From: an uncultured Verrucomicrobiota bacterium
GTDB lineage: Bacteria; Verrucomicrobiota; Verrucomicrobiia; Opitutales; Opitutaceae
Reading direction: 5' to 3'
DNA length: 57,407 nucleotides
Assembly (NCBI GenBank): GCA_913058185.1
Contig: CAJXQX010000017.1
Location: forward strand, 1-57,407
Under the pieces are notes generated by a model. That model saw only the letters and a program-made list of their open reading frames with translations, did not search any database and was not told the origin of the DNA. The translations under genes were made by a program, and so were the position numbers. Shown piece by piece: positions 42,867 through 51,763 of the stretch (position 1 is the first letter of the stretch; each line of letters begins with the position of its first letter).

Positions 42867-43901
42867 TCAATCCCAGCTCAACACCATCCGGGTATACCAG
42901 GTCGTATCGAGTTCTTCAAAACCAGCTTGGGGCTCACTGCGAAAATCATTGGAGATACCGACGCGGATTTTCCAGGGACCAGATTTCAGAGGCATCTCGA
43001 AGTGACTGTCGTGGGTCACCCGGTAATCAGCGAAATCCTCGAAGGAAGGCACGAAGGTGAGGCTGTTGTTCATCTTCATGTTATCCCACTTGTAGCTGTG
43101 GGCTAAGCCGAAATCCATACCCAGGCTGCTCAAGTCATCCGAGAGCGGGTTGGCGTAGGCCTCATGACGAAAAGACAAACCACCACGTAGCGTGAGTGAT
43201 TGGTTATCCTTCGAGATGACCTTGTATCCAAAACCAGCACCGGCTACGTCGTAGAAGTCGATGGCTTTGATCCGGTCAAAACCGGCCTCATTACGCACAT
43301 ACCAGGAAAGGGCGCCCTTGAAACTATTGGCGTAATCCACGCCAGCCTTGAATTGGTCGGCGGACGTGAGGCCCTCGGATTCTTGCTGGTTGTAATTGGT
43401 GTAGAAAGCGAGGCGGTCATCCTTGCCGTCGAGCACCGCCGAGAACGAAAGGGCGGAAGCGAAGTTTTCGGAGTTACCGGATTTGCCGGTCACGTCCAAC
43501 GATGCTTCGTAACTCCACTTGCGCTGCAAAGCAATGATGGCGGGATCGGTCGCGCCCACGGCCCAAGTTGCGGCCACATCGGTGACGGGGGCTTGAACCT
43601 GTCCGCTGCCACCATCGATGGTGATCGCACCTTCGCCACTCGAAGCGATGGAACCTTGGAGCGTGGTGCCGTTTTCGAGGCGGATCGCGAGCTCGTTATC
43701 CATGGTGAGGCTGGCCACTTCGCTTTGAGCGACCTGAATATCGCCGGCGTAGGAGGTCTTCAGGGTGATCTTACCTCCGTTGATCCCGACGACGGTGCCG
43801 ACCAAACGGGCTCCGTCTTTGGTTTCAATGACATCCGCCATAACTGCGGACATGAGCAGGCATGAAGCGACTGCAGTTTTGATAATTGATGAAATGTTCA
43901 T
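42867..43901 (-). CDS. DUF481 (YdiY-like) outer-membrane protein with N-terminal SH3-like repeats
   Basis: A signal peptide (about 1-22) is followed by two short beta repeats (DGARLVGTVVGINGGKITLK, then ENGTTLQGSIASSGEGAITI) and a DUF481 beta-barrel of about 230 residues with alternating strands and a final aromatic-containing strand (TTWYTRMVLSWD). DUF481 barrels are outer-membrane proteins; some are salt-induced. 344 residues, intact, ATG 43901. Upstream (minus strand) a TTGACA box and an ATAGGG/CCCTAT hairpin (43909-43926) lie within 40 bp of the start, possibly a promoter with operator. Confidence 0.85.
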   Translation of the reverse strand: MNISSIIKTAVASCLLMSAVMADVIETKDGARLVGTVVGINGGKITLKTSYAGDIQVAQSEVASLTMDNELAIRLENGTTLQGSIASSGEGAITIDGGSGQVQAPVTDVAATWAVGATDPAIIALQRKWSYEASLDVTGKSGNSENFASALSFSAVLDGKDDRLAFYTNYNQQESEGLTSADQFKAGVDYANSFKGALSWYVRNEAGFDRIKAIDFYDVAGAGFGYKVISKDNQSLTLRGGLSFRHEAYANPLSDDLSSLGMDFGLAHSYKWDNMKMNNSLTFVPSFEDFADYRVTHDSHFEMPLKSGPWKIRVGISNDFRSEPQAGFEELDTTWYTRMVLSWD

Positions 43902-44027
43902 ATTAATCGTATAGGGGAAAAACCCTATGAAAATGTGTCAACCCTTGCCTTTTTTCAAAGGATTTGTGGCCACAAGCCAAGATTCATTTACACTTTCACC
44001 CCCGCTGTGGCATTGCTGACCGCTACG

Positions 44028-44927
44028 ATGAAGCGCGAATCCTCCTCCATGGCCCTGGCCGAAAAATGGTCTTCTTACCAATTACTTGATGCCGGAAAGG
44101 GTATGAAAATGGAGCGCTGGGGACCGCACACGCTCGTAAGGCCCGACCCGCAAGTCATTTGGCCACGACGCGCCGGGCCCGACTGGGAAGGCTGGGACGG
44201 CTACTATCACCGGAGTGAAAAAGGCGGCGGGGAGTGGGATTATGCCACCAAACTGCCCGATTCGTGGCAAATCGACTACGAATCGCTCGGCCTGCGCTTC
44301 CGTATCTCGCCGACTTCCTTCAAACACACCGGGTTGTTTCCTGAACAGGCCGTCAACTGGGAGTGGTTTTCGAAGCTGATCCACGGCGCTCGCAAGACCG
44401 GCCGGGAAATCTCCGTGCTCAATCTCTTTGGTTACACCGGTGGAGCCACCTGCGCCGCCGCCAAGGCCGGCGCCTCCGTCTGCCACGTCGATGCCGCAGA
44501 GGGTATGGTGAGATGGTGCCGCGAAAACGCTCAACTTAGCGGACTAGCCGAAGCTCCCATACGCTACATCACCGATGATTGCCTCAAGTTCGTCCGTCGC
44601 GAGATCCGCCGTGGTCGGCACTATGATGCGATCATCATGGACCCGCCGACTTATGGACGCGGTAAAGGCGGCGAAATGTGGAAACTCGAAGACGATCTTT
44701 GGCCCCTGATTGAAGCCTGCGGTGAACTCCTCACGGAGAATCCGCTGTTCTTCCTCCTCAACGCCTACACCGCTCGACTCTCCCCCACCGTGGTGACCAA
44801 CCTCATGGGAGAGCTCATGAGCAGCCGCGGTGGCACGCTCTCTGGCGGCGAAGTCGGTCTACCGATCCAAGCAGATGAGAAGATCCTCCCGTGCGGAATT
44901 TACGGTCGTTGGTGCGCGACGGCCTAG
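44028..44927 (+). CDS. Class I SAM-dependent methyltransferase, RlmI/RlmK-like
   Basis: About 299 residues. The SAM-binding fold is visible: VLNLFGYTGGATCAAAKAGA as motif I, HVDAAEGMVRWCRENA as motif II, and IIMDPPTYGRGKGGEMWKLE as the DPPxxG motif IV with the conserved active-site loop. The group methylates rRNA or related RNA bases. ATG 44028 chosen: it is followed by ESSSMALAEKWSSYQLLDAG, the usual start of the family; a GTG ORF from 43935 extends too far. The second candidate is ATG 44049. Followed 13 bp later by the LpxR-like gene. Confidence 0.85.
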   Translation: MKRESSSMALAEKWSSYQLLDAGKGMKMERWGPHTLVRPDPQVIWPRRAGPDWEGWDGYYHRSEKGGGEWDYATKLPDSWQIDYESLGLRFRISPTSFKHTGLFPEQAVNWEWFSKLIHGARKTGREISVLNLFGYTGGATCAAAKAGASVCHVDAAEGMVRWCRENAQLSGLAEAPIRYITDDCLKFVRREIRRGRHYDAIIMDPPTYGRGKGGEMWKLEDDLWPLIEACGELLTENPLFFLLNAYTARLSPTVVTNLMGELMSSRGGTLSGGEVGLPIQADEKILPCGIYGRWCATA

Positions 44928-44940
44928 GGGCGCGAAACTC

Positions 44941-46002
44941 ATGAATCTCTCTCGGTGGAAAAGCGGCATTGGCGGTTGGCTGTTAATGAGCGCTGCCATC
45001 GCCGAACTGCCTCCGCCCGAGCTGAAACGCATCCCTCTGCAATTCGCATCGTTTTCGTTCTACAGCGAAAACGACAAATATTTCGCGGGCACCGACGAAG
45101 ACTACACCAATGGCTTCAAGATATCCGCGATCTCAGCGAAACTCTCGCGTCTCGACGATGAACCGGTGCCTCAACCTATTCGCTTTTTGGCCAGCCAGGC
45201 TCTGCACGCACTTCCGGACGGTCCCGAATATAACGTCGGGTTCTCTCTCGGGCAAAACATGTATACGCCACGCGACACCGAGACCCCCCAATTCATCCCC
45301 GATGATCGGCCCTACTCGGCGTGGCTCTACGGCGGCGTGTCCTTCCACGCTCGATTGAACGACACGCGCCCGATTGCGGGAGGACCTTCCGTGGATCAAC
45401 TCCATACCATCGAACTCAACCTCGGCGTGGTGGGACCGGAAGCTCTGGGCCAAGAAACTCAGGACGCAATCCACGACCTCATTAACACCTATCGCTCGGG
45501 CGGATGGCGGCATCAAATCAAGCACGAACTCGGCGCCAATCTCGTCTACGAACGCAAGTTTCGTTGGTCGATTTCCTCCCGTGCCTCGGGTTGGAGTGCG
45601 GACATTATCCCGCACATCGGATTCAGCCTCGGGAATATCGACACCTACGTGAACGCCGGAGCCGAAATACGAGCCGGGTGGAATCTACCCGACGACTTCG
45701 GCACCAAACTCATTCGCGCCGGTGGCACGTCCAATCGCGCCGAACTTCCGCAGTGGAGTTTGTTTTTATTCTGCGCCGTTGATGGTCGAGCGGTGGAACG
45801 CGACATCTCGCTCGACGGCGATCCTGCCGGCAAAAATTCGCTGATCCAAAAAGAACCCTTTATCGCCGACCTCCATGCCGGGCTCGCCATCGGCGGTCGA
45901 TACGCCCAAATTACTTACGCCCAAGCCCTGCGAACCAAAGCATTCAAGGGTCAGCCGGATTCGTTCGAATTCGGTTCCGTCAGCATTTCATTTTTCTACT
46001 AA
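44941..46002 (+). CDS. LpxR-type lipid A deacylase (DUF2219)
   Basis: 353 residues. Family signatures: ENDKYFAGTDEDYTNGFKIS, with the Asn/Asp cluster that binds Ca2+; QNMYTPRDTETPQFIPDDRP, then PYSAWLYGG; and GFSLGNIDTYVNAGAEIRAG towards the end. LpxR removes the 3'-acyloxyacyl chain of lipid A in the outer membrane and forms a 12-strand barrel. The ORF extends upstream to 44830 but ATG 44941 with a leader (GGWLLMSAAIAELPP) is the natural start. Presence of this enzyme supports a Gram-negative envelope. Confidence 0.85.
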   Translation: MNLSRWKSGIGGWLLMSAAIAELPPPELKRIPLQFASFSFYSENDKYFAGTDEDYTNGFKISAISAKLSRLDDEPVPQPIRFLASQALHALPDGPEYNVGFSLGQNMYTPRDTETPQFIPDDRPYSAWLYGGVSFHARLNDTRPIAGGPSVDQLHTIELNLGVVGPEALGQETQDAIHDLINTYRSGGWRHQIKHELGANLVYERKFRWSISSRASGWSADIIPHIGFSLGNIDTYVNAGAEIRAGWNLPDDFGTKLIRAGGTSNRAELPQWSLFLFCAVDGRAVERDISLDGDPAGKNSLIQKEPFIADLHAGLAIGGRYAQITYAQALRTKAFKGQPDSFEFGSVSISFFY

Positions 46003-46008
46003 TCCGTC

Positions 46009-46737
46009 ATGTCTTCTCCCGCCGAATCCTACTTCGATACCGCTCGCGAAATGCTCAACCGCGCTCGCGACCTCAACGCCGCAACGATCAAAACTGTCGG
46101 CGCATTGATCGGCAAATCCATCGCCGAAGGCGGAGTGCTCCATACTTTCGGTAGCGGCCATAGTGAAATCATCGGCCGCGAGATCATCGGGCGGGCCGGC
46201 GGGCTCATGCCCGTCTCCGGCATCTTCGACCCGGGAGCAGGCTTCTCCGAAAACATTGTCGGCTACGGCACCCGCCTAGCGGAACGCTATGACAACACCA
46301 ACGGTCTGCACGCCGGCGAAGTCATCATCGTGATTTCGAACTCTGGTAAGAACGCCTCACCGATCGAGGTCGCCCTGCACGCGAAAAAGAAAGGCCTCAC
46401 CGTCATCGGCCTCACTTCCGTCGCCATGAGCACCACCGCCAAGACAGTGCATCCCGGCGGCCAGAACCTGCACGCCGTATCGGACCACGTGCTGGACAAT
46501 CTAGGCGTGTCCGGCGACGCCATCGTGAACGTCACTGAAACACAAATGGCCGGCCCAACATCGACCTTCATCGGCGCCACGCTGCTCAACCTACTCGCGC
46601 TCGAGGCGATGACTTGGCTGCGCGACAACGGACACGAGTTGCCCGTCGTGCGTAGTCAAAACCTACCCGGTGGGATGGAAGCCAATATCGAGCTGTCCAA
46701 ACGCTACCGCACCCGCCTCAGCAAACTGATTGGATAA
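46009..46737 (+). CDS. SIS-domain sugar-phosphate isomerase-like protein (UPF0309 type)
   Basis: 242 residues with one SIS fold: GGVLHTFGSGHSEIIGREI, the phosphate-binding VIIVISNSGKNASPIEVALH, and IGLTSVAMS, closing with AMTWLRDNGHELPVVRSQNL. The organisation is that of UPF0309 and of GmhA/MurQ relatives. It probably binds an N-acetylated hexosamine phosphate. The BadF-type kinase gene about 1 kb further is compatible with a sugar-salvage role, but the genes are not adjacent. ATG 46009, 6 bp after the LpxR-like stop. Confidence 0.82.
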   Translation: MSSPAESYFDTAREMLNRARDLNAATIKTVGALIGKSIAEGGVLHTFGSGHSEIIGREIIGRAGGLMPVSGIFDPGAGFSENIVGYGTRLAERYDNTNGLHAGEVIIVISNSGKNASPIEVALHAKKKGLTVIGLTSVAMSTTAKTVHPGGQNLHAVSDHVLDNLGVSGDAIVNVTETQMAGPTSTFIGATLLNLLALEAMTWLRDNGHELPVVRSQNLPGGMEANIELSKRYRTRLSKLIG

Positions 46738-46739
46738 GA

Positions 46740-47165
46740 TCAGCCGAACAGCGCTTGTAGGATCACGACGGAGAGCAGCGTCCACATCACGATGTTTACC
46801 AGCTTCGCCGCCACGGCGACGGACATCGCGCGTCGTATGGTGCTAGCATGCGTCGTGAACTTCAGCGTGATCAACAGGGCGAAGACAGATAACCCATCGT
46901 CGATATGGTAAAAATGATCCGTCTTCAGCAGCGCGTAACCAATCCCACGCACGAGTGTCCCGACGAGCATATCAACCAGCGCGGGTAAAAATATCTGCCC
47001 CCAATCCGCATGAACGTCCGCCCACTTGAAGGCGATTTTCAGCACCACCATGGTGACCAGCGGGCCGAGAACCGACCGCACGGCCAGAGCTAACCAATAT
47101 TGGCTCGGAGGGGGCGGGCCAAGATCGAGGTCCGGAATGCCACCGCCTTCGTGGTGAGCGGTCAT
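46740..47165 (-). CDS. Polytopic membrane protein of unknown function
   Basis: 141 residues with three predicted helices (YWLALAVRSVLGPLVTMVVL, IFLPALVDMLVGTLVRGIGY, VAAKLVNIVMWTLLSVVILQ) after a His/Pro-rich N-terminus. No family recognised. Three bases separate its stop from the convergent SIS-domain gene. The following minus-strand gene lies 33 bp upstream of its start, so the two may be one operon. Confidence 0.65.
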   Translation of the reverse strand: MTAHHEGGGIPDLDLGPPPPSQYWLALAVRSVLGPLVTMVVLKIAFKWADVHADWGQIFLPALVDMLVGTLVRGIGYALLKTDHFYHIDDGLSVFALLITLKFTTHASTIRRAMSVAVAAKLVNIVMWTLLSVVILQALFG

Positions 47166-47198
47166 TTCCTCAATCGATTGGGAGGTCAGTTCCAGTGA

Positions 47199-47576
47199 CT
47201 ACGCGTGGGCGGCCGCCATCTCCGCTTCAAGCTTTGCCATCTCGGCCTGCTGAAGTTCCGTTGCCTCCGGCTCTAACTGGACGACTTCCTCCGCCGCTAA
47301 TCCCTCCGCATCAGCGACGGCCGCCTCGGCCTCACTGATTTCGGCTTCGGTGGCCATGAGCATATTCACGATTGCAGCTGCGACACCGTTCTCAAATTCC
47401 ACGCGTCCGCCATCGGGATACATCCAGATCGCCCGGTCTCCCCGCTCGAGCAAAGAGGTCGGCGGGCCTGCCGCCGCGCGCACTTCGTCCGGAGTCATTT
47501 GATACCTTAGTCCGGCCGCGCCCAACAATCCGACTAACCATAAACTGAGGGATAACCCGATGAACCATCGCTTCAT
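47199..47576 (-). CDS. Membrane-anchored protein with SmpA/BamE-like core
   Basis: About 125 residues from ATG 47576: an N-terminal hydrophobic helix (WFIGLSLSLWLVGLLGAAGL) and the short block MTPDEVRAAAGPPTSL, IWMYPDGGRVEFENG, the kind of sequence seen in SmpA/OmlA domains (BamE). The C-terminal 55 residues are a strongly acidic Ala/Glu-rich helix. The longer ORF from 47642 adds an Arg-rich extension without homology. Role unknown. Confidence 0.6.
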   Translation of the reverse strand: MKRWFIGLSLSLWLVGLLGAAGLRYQMTPDEVRAAAGPPTSLLERGDRAIWMYPDGGRVEFENGVAAAIVNMLMATEAEISEAEAAVADAEGLAAEEVVQLEPEATELQQAEMAKLEAEMAAAHA

Positions 47577-47794
47577 ACGGGCGAGTGCAGTAAAAGACCG
47601 CTTGGCCCTCAACCCTCGAAAAGCCAATGCATTGCACTGCAATTAGCCTATTTTAGTCAGCTGGTCTTCGGGCTCCGCAGTGGATCAGCCCGGGGTAACC
47701 TTCTTGAACGGCCGAAGCACCAAATCAAGCTGTCCAAATGCGTCACCACCCGTTTGAGTGGACGTATCCGACAACCCCCGATCTCTCCTAAGCT

Positions 47795-48682
47795 TTGAAC
47801 TCCACGCCTGCATATAAAATCGGAGTCGACGGCGGCGGCACGAAGACCGAACTCATCCTCATTGATGAGGCTGGTGAGATTGTTTCGCGCCATATCGCGC
47901 CTGGCTCCAATCCCAACATTATTGGACCGGGGAGCGCGCGGGCGGTCATGCTTGACGCCCTCGGACAGCTCCACCGCGACTCCGTTTCTCATACCCATCT
48001 TTACATGGGTGGTGCCCCACTTTTTTGGCGGGAGTTTGGCGCCAGCCTGACGGACTTTGGCGAAGTTTCCACCTTCGACGACTCGAGGCCGGTCCTCGAA
48101 CTGGCGACCGGAGGCCAGCCCGGATTAGTCCTCCATGGCGGAACCGGGTCGTTTGTCAGCGCCCGCGCGCCAGATAACTCCCTCCACTATGGCGGTGGGT
48201 TTGGTTGGCGTTTCGGTGATCCGGGAAGCGGATACGATCTGGGGAAACGAGCCATCGCCGCCGCCATTCCCGAACTACAGGGCTGGGCCAATTCATCCCG
48301 ACTCGGTCAACTGGTGCGAGACCACACCAAGTTACCTAATCCCGATTCCCATCAGGTTCTGCAATTTTACTACCAAACTGAACTGCCGACCCGCACGATC
48401 GCTTCGCTCGCTCCGGCAGTCCTTCACCTGGCCGTCGAGGGAGACGAAAACGCGGTGAAACTCGTGCGTGAATCGGCTCAAGGACTCCTTGATCTGGCGG
48501 TTTCCGTCGCCACGAAACTATTCCCCGACTCCCCTCTCGACGAGGTGCCCACTGGACTCAGCGGACCGATCATGACTCATCCGGCTGTCACGACCACGCT
48601 CATTCCGCGTTCGCCCCTCCCTCTTATTCCCATTAAGGAATCCCCGATCCGCGGCGTGTATAACATCCTGACGCGGCTCTAG
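47795..48682 (+). CDS. BadF/BadG/BcrA-type ATPase (N-acetylglucosamine kinase-like)
   Basis: 295 residues of the ASKHA fold: phosphate-1 loop KIGVDGGGTKTELILID, then SNPNIIG and TYMGG-like LYMGGAP, connecting VLHGGTGSFVSA (adenosine), GGGFGWRFGDPGSGYDLGKRA, which is the family's GxxGWxxGDxGSgyxIG signature. It phosphorylates an amino sugar, by analogy with N-acetylglucosamine kinase. It starts with TTG at 47795; no ATG precedes the P-loop in the frame. Intact to the TAG. Confidence 0.82.
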   Translation: MNSTPAYKIGVDGGGTKTELILIDEAGEIVSRHIAPGSNPNIIGPGSARAVMLDALGQLHRDSVSHTHLYMGGAPLFWREFGASLTDFGEVSTFDDSRPVLELATGGQPGLVLHGGTGSFVSARAPDNSLHYGGGFGWRFGDPGSGYDLGKRAIAAAIPELQGWANSSRLGQLVRDHTKLPNPDSHQVLQFYYQTELPTRTIASLAPAVLHLAVEGDENAVKLVRESAQGLLDLAVSVATKLFPDSPLDEVPTGLSGPIMTHPAVTTTLIPRSPLPLIPIKESPIRGVYNILTRL

Positions 48683-48704
48683 TCCGACTTTGGCGCGCCC
48701 CCCC

Positions 48705-48908
48705 CTACTCCAGTGGGCCTAAACTATCCAAGGCCATCGTGGCGGCCGCGGTGCGATTATCGACGCTCAGTTTTTGGTAAACGTTTTCGAGGTGTTTTTT
48801 AACAGTCGTGAGTTTGACCCCGGTGATGGTGCCGATCTCCGGATTGGTTTTCCCTTGAGCCACCCAAAACAAAACCGGGTCTTCGACCGAGCCAATAAGC
48901 ATCTCCAT
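48705..48908 (-). CDS. LuxR-type HTH fragment, probably truncated regulator
   Basis: The LuxR HTH reads LFWVAQGKTNPEIGTITGVK, then LTTVKKHLENVYQKLSVDNR and TAAATMALD, clearly a C-terminal output domain. But only about 20 residues precede it, in place of the receiver or sensor domain and the usual LTxREaEVL start. The frame is open a little further upstream (to about codon -40) without a start codon. This looks like the end of a degraded response regulator. ATG at 48908; TTG at 48914 also possible. Confidence 0.65.
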   Translation of the reverse strand: MEMLIGSVEDPVLFWVAQGKTNPEIGTITGVKLTTVKKHLENVYQKLSVDNRTAAATMALDSLGPLE

Positions 48909-49048
48909 ACTCAAGAGTTCTGAATTTAACTTCTTACCACGCTGAGCTCCCGACAGAAGCCCTGAAAATTTCGGCTGATCGTTTCAAAGGCTAGGAAGGC
49001 GTAACCAAACCGATTGACCTTCATCCACGGAAACCGGTTGCTGAGCAC

Positions 49049-49987
49049 GTGGTCACATCCTCGCATCATACCAGATTGGCACCCGACGATTGGGCGAAGA
49101 GACGACGTGCCCACGAGGCGCGGGTGGACAAGTGGATCGAACCACACCGGCAACGCGCTTCGCGCCGCGAAAAACATCCCGTGGAGGATTTCCTTTTCAC
49201 CTATTACTCCTTTCGACCCGCTTGGTTGCGACGCTGGCATCCGGGACCAGATGTGTCGCTCGAGGGCGAGTCAGCACGTGAGTTCCTGCGTTGGTCGGAA
49301 TATCAAGAAACGGGCGACGGCGTGCAACTCGACGTTGCGGGGTTTCCGGAAAAACGACTCCGGTTTCTGCGCTGGCTCCAGAAGTTCCTGCAGGCAACGG
49401 ACTCGCGCCCGGCTTTCTTCGGCTGCTACGGTTGGCATGAATGGGCTATGGTTTACCGCCAGACTCCTGAAGAGGTGCGACACAATGCTCACCCTCTACG
49501 CTTTGATCGAAATGAGGTCGCGCGCATTGTGGAAAATGGTCCGGGGTGCTGCACCCACTTTGATGCCTTTCGGTTTTTCACCGAACCGGCACGTCCGCTG
49601 AACCGCCATCAGCCCACGCGCGATACGGACATCGCTATGGACCAACGCGGTTGCCTACACGCGAATATGGATCTCTACAAATGGGCCTCTAAACTCACGC
49701 CGTACTGCCCATCCGACTTACTGGCCGATTGCTTCGCTTTCGCCCGCGACATTCGCGAGATCGACATGCGCGCGAGCCCCTATGATTTGGCCGCTCTGGG
49801 CTACGAACCCATCATGATAGAAACAGCCGAAGGACGCGTTGAATACGAACATCATCAACGTGATTTCGCCCGACGAAGTGAACCCTTGCGGGCCCGACTG
49901 ATCGCGTTGTGCGATCGTTTGTTGAGTTCTAACTCAGGTCCGATGTCGGGCGTTATGGGCCAGATGACAGATGATGCAGAACAATAG
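49049..49987 (+). CDS. Conserved protein annotated elsewhere as 3-methyladenine DNA glycosylase-like
   Basis: 312 residues without transmembrane helices. The opening PHRQRASRREKHPVEDFLFT, then YYSFRPAWLRRWHPG, FFGCYGWHEWAMVYR and CCTHFDAFRFF, LANMDLYKW-like HANMDLYKWASKLTP form a distinct family found in Actinobacteria and Verrucomicrobia. In databases it often carries the name 3-methyladenine DNA glycosylase, but I see no HhH or AlkA/MPG motif, so I treat the function as unknown. The many conserved His, Asp and Trp suggest a metalloenzyme. GTG start at 49049. Confidence 0.7.
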   Translation: MVTSSHHTRLAPDDWAKRRRAHEARVDKWIEPHRQRASRREKHPVEDFLFTYYSFRPAWLRRWHPGPDVSLEGESAREFLRWSEYQETGDGVQLDVAGFPEKRLRFLRWLQKFLQATDSRPAFFGCYGWHEWAMVYRQTPEEVRHNAHPLRFDRNEVARIVENGPGCCTHFDAFRFFTEPARPLNRHQPTRDTDIAMDQRGCLHANMDLYKWASKLTPYCPSDLLADCFAFARDIREIDMRASPYDLAALGYEPIMIETAEGRVEYEHHQRDFARRSEPLRARLIALCDRLLSSNSGPMSGVMGQMTDDAEQ

Positions 49988-50246
49988 GCCTGCATTTGGA
50001 GCTTAATTACTGGGGGAGGTATGGAAAGTTTCGCCCAGCCGATTTTGAACTGGTGGAATCGTCCTTATTCGGTCCTACGAGGATCCTTGATGAAACGGCG
50101 GTTTCGGCGAAACAGCCCTACCTACTAGCACGCATCGACAGGAGAAATAAGGTAGGGAGTGCTCGCCGAGCGCGTCTTTTAGTTTGTTCAAGAGTGTTCT
50201 GCATCACTTGGCACTTCGCCCGTTATGCCCGACATGCCTTAGCTCC

Positions 50247-51681
50247 CTACCGCAAACCGATCAAAGTCTTAGACTCCGCTAACCGAACGCCGAGGGCGGC
50301 GGCGAGGCCAAAGGTCATCAGCAGCGCGCCGTAGCTGGAAGGCTCGGGCACTGTGATCTCGTTGGATCCATAGTCGAATGTCAGCCAGACCGTATCACCC
50401 GGAGTAAACCCGGTGAAGGTGATTCGGGCGGTATTGCTATCGCGCTCGTCAATGGTCACCGCACCGGCGCCACCGGTAAACGAACCGGTCGTCCAGAGGT
50501 CTTGGAATTGGTTCCAGTTGTTCACCGTGATCGTGCTGCCGGCCGTGATTTCGAGAGAGCCAAGATTCAGTTCGATGTTCTCGCCGGCGCCAAAGTCGAT
50601 CACCGTGTCGCCGGTGACCTTGAGGGCTCCGATATCGATTTGGTTTCCATTGCCGGAAAGCGCGAGAACGGTGTCGGACGTCAGTTCGAGCGTGCCACCA
50701 AAGTCGTAGTCGGACGTGATGTTTAAAGTGTTGTTGGCGGTGAGGATCAGCTCACCGGTCGAACCTGCGCCAGAACCGCCGGAGATCGTGCCGCCGTTCA
50801 TCGTGAGGATACCGTCGATGTCGAGGATGCCCGAGGTGTTGAGTTGGTCGATCGTGCCGTTGATCCCTCCACCCATCACCAGGGTGCCCGCTCCGTTGAT
50901 GTTCAGATCGAGGCTGTCGTTGAGGATGTTGCTGGTTCCGACCGTGAAGGTGCCCGCATCTACGTTGACCGTGGAGATCGTGTTGGGGCTGGTGGTGCCC
51001 GTGAGGTTCCCCACCCCGGTCTTGTTCAAAGTGTTGAGCGTATTGGTGCCCGAGAGGGTGGTATCGCCGATCGACTCGATGGTAAGGGTCTGGCCGGAAC
51101 CGGTGACGTTGCCGGTGATCGCGAGGGATGACGCGGCGGAGACTTCGATCTCGGAGGCGGAGGCGACGTTGACGTTGCCCGCCCAGCTGTTGGCTCCGGA
51201 ACTGGCGACGGTTTGCAAGGCGCCGTCGCCGGAGATGCCCGTGCCGTTGATCGTCAGGGTTTCGGCGCCAATTGAGACACCGTCGAGTTGGAGTTGCGCT
51301 CCGGAGGTAACGTTGGTGCCACCGGTGACCGCGCCTAGGCCGAGGTGTCGACGCGCACGATGCCGTCGAACACGTCCACGTCGTCGGTGAAGGTATTGCC
51401 GCCGGAGAGGATCAGCGTGCCGTCGCCAGTTTTGTCGATGCCTCCGTTTTGGATCCGCGCGTTGATATCGAGGGTCGAACCCGTGACGACGTTGATGGTC
51501 TTGTCCGCATCGTTGTTAAAGTCCACGTAGCCATCGATGGTTGCCACTTGGGTGGTGCTAGTGCTCGTGATGCCTCATCAAACGTGGAATTCTTAAAGCT
51601 CTCCGAAACCACTTGGGCATGCGCGGAGGAGCCCAAAAGGACACTGGCGGATAGCGCTAAAATAGGGAGACAGAAAGACAC
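50247..51681 (-). pseudogene. PEP-CTERM, autotransporter-like repeat protein with two frameshifts
   Basis: Three ORFs in different frames make one gene. A signal peptide (SFCLPILALSASVLLGSSAH) is in the first. The second begins at about 51575 and carries the PATR repeat TGDGTLILSGGNTFTDDVDV. The third, from about 51340, continues with GAVTGGTNVTSGAQLQLDGV and many T/G/N-rich beta repeats, ending in TVPEPSSYGALLMTFG and a hydrophobic helix, the PEP-CTERM sorting signal. Both joins need one or two extra bases. Start GTG 51681. It would be a secreted, surface-anchored passenger; no barrel domain is present. Whether mutated in nature or by sequencing is open. Confidence 0.8.
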
Positions 51682-51763
51682 TAGATCCGGCCTGCGGTAT
51701 ACACCCTAGTCCCAGCAAGAAGGAAATTGGCGTATTATTACCTAATGCGAGGGCCAGGATCCA

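Noticed and set aside
49996-50334. 112-residue plus-strand ORF downstream of 49987.
   Set aside because: No family pattern, no ribosome binding site, and it overlaps the end of the PEP-CTERM gene; the 250-bp gap shows nothing else.
50413-51390. Long plus-strand ORFs opposite the autotransporter-like gene.
   Set aside because: Mirror translation of GC-rich repeats; composition (Val/Pro/Ser/Arg) is typical of an antisense shadow.
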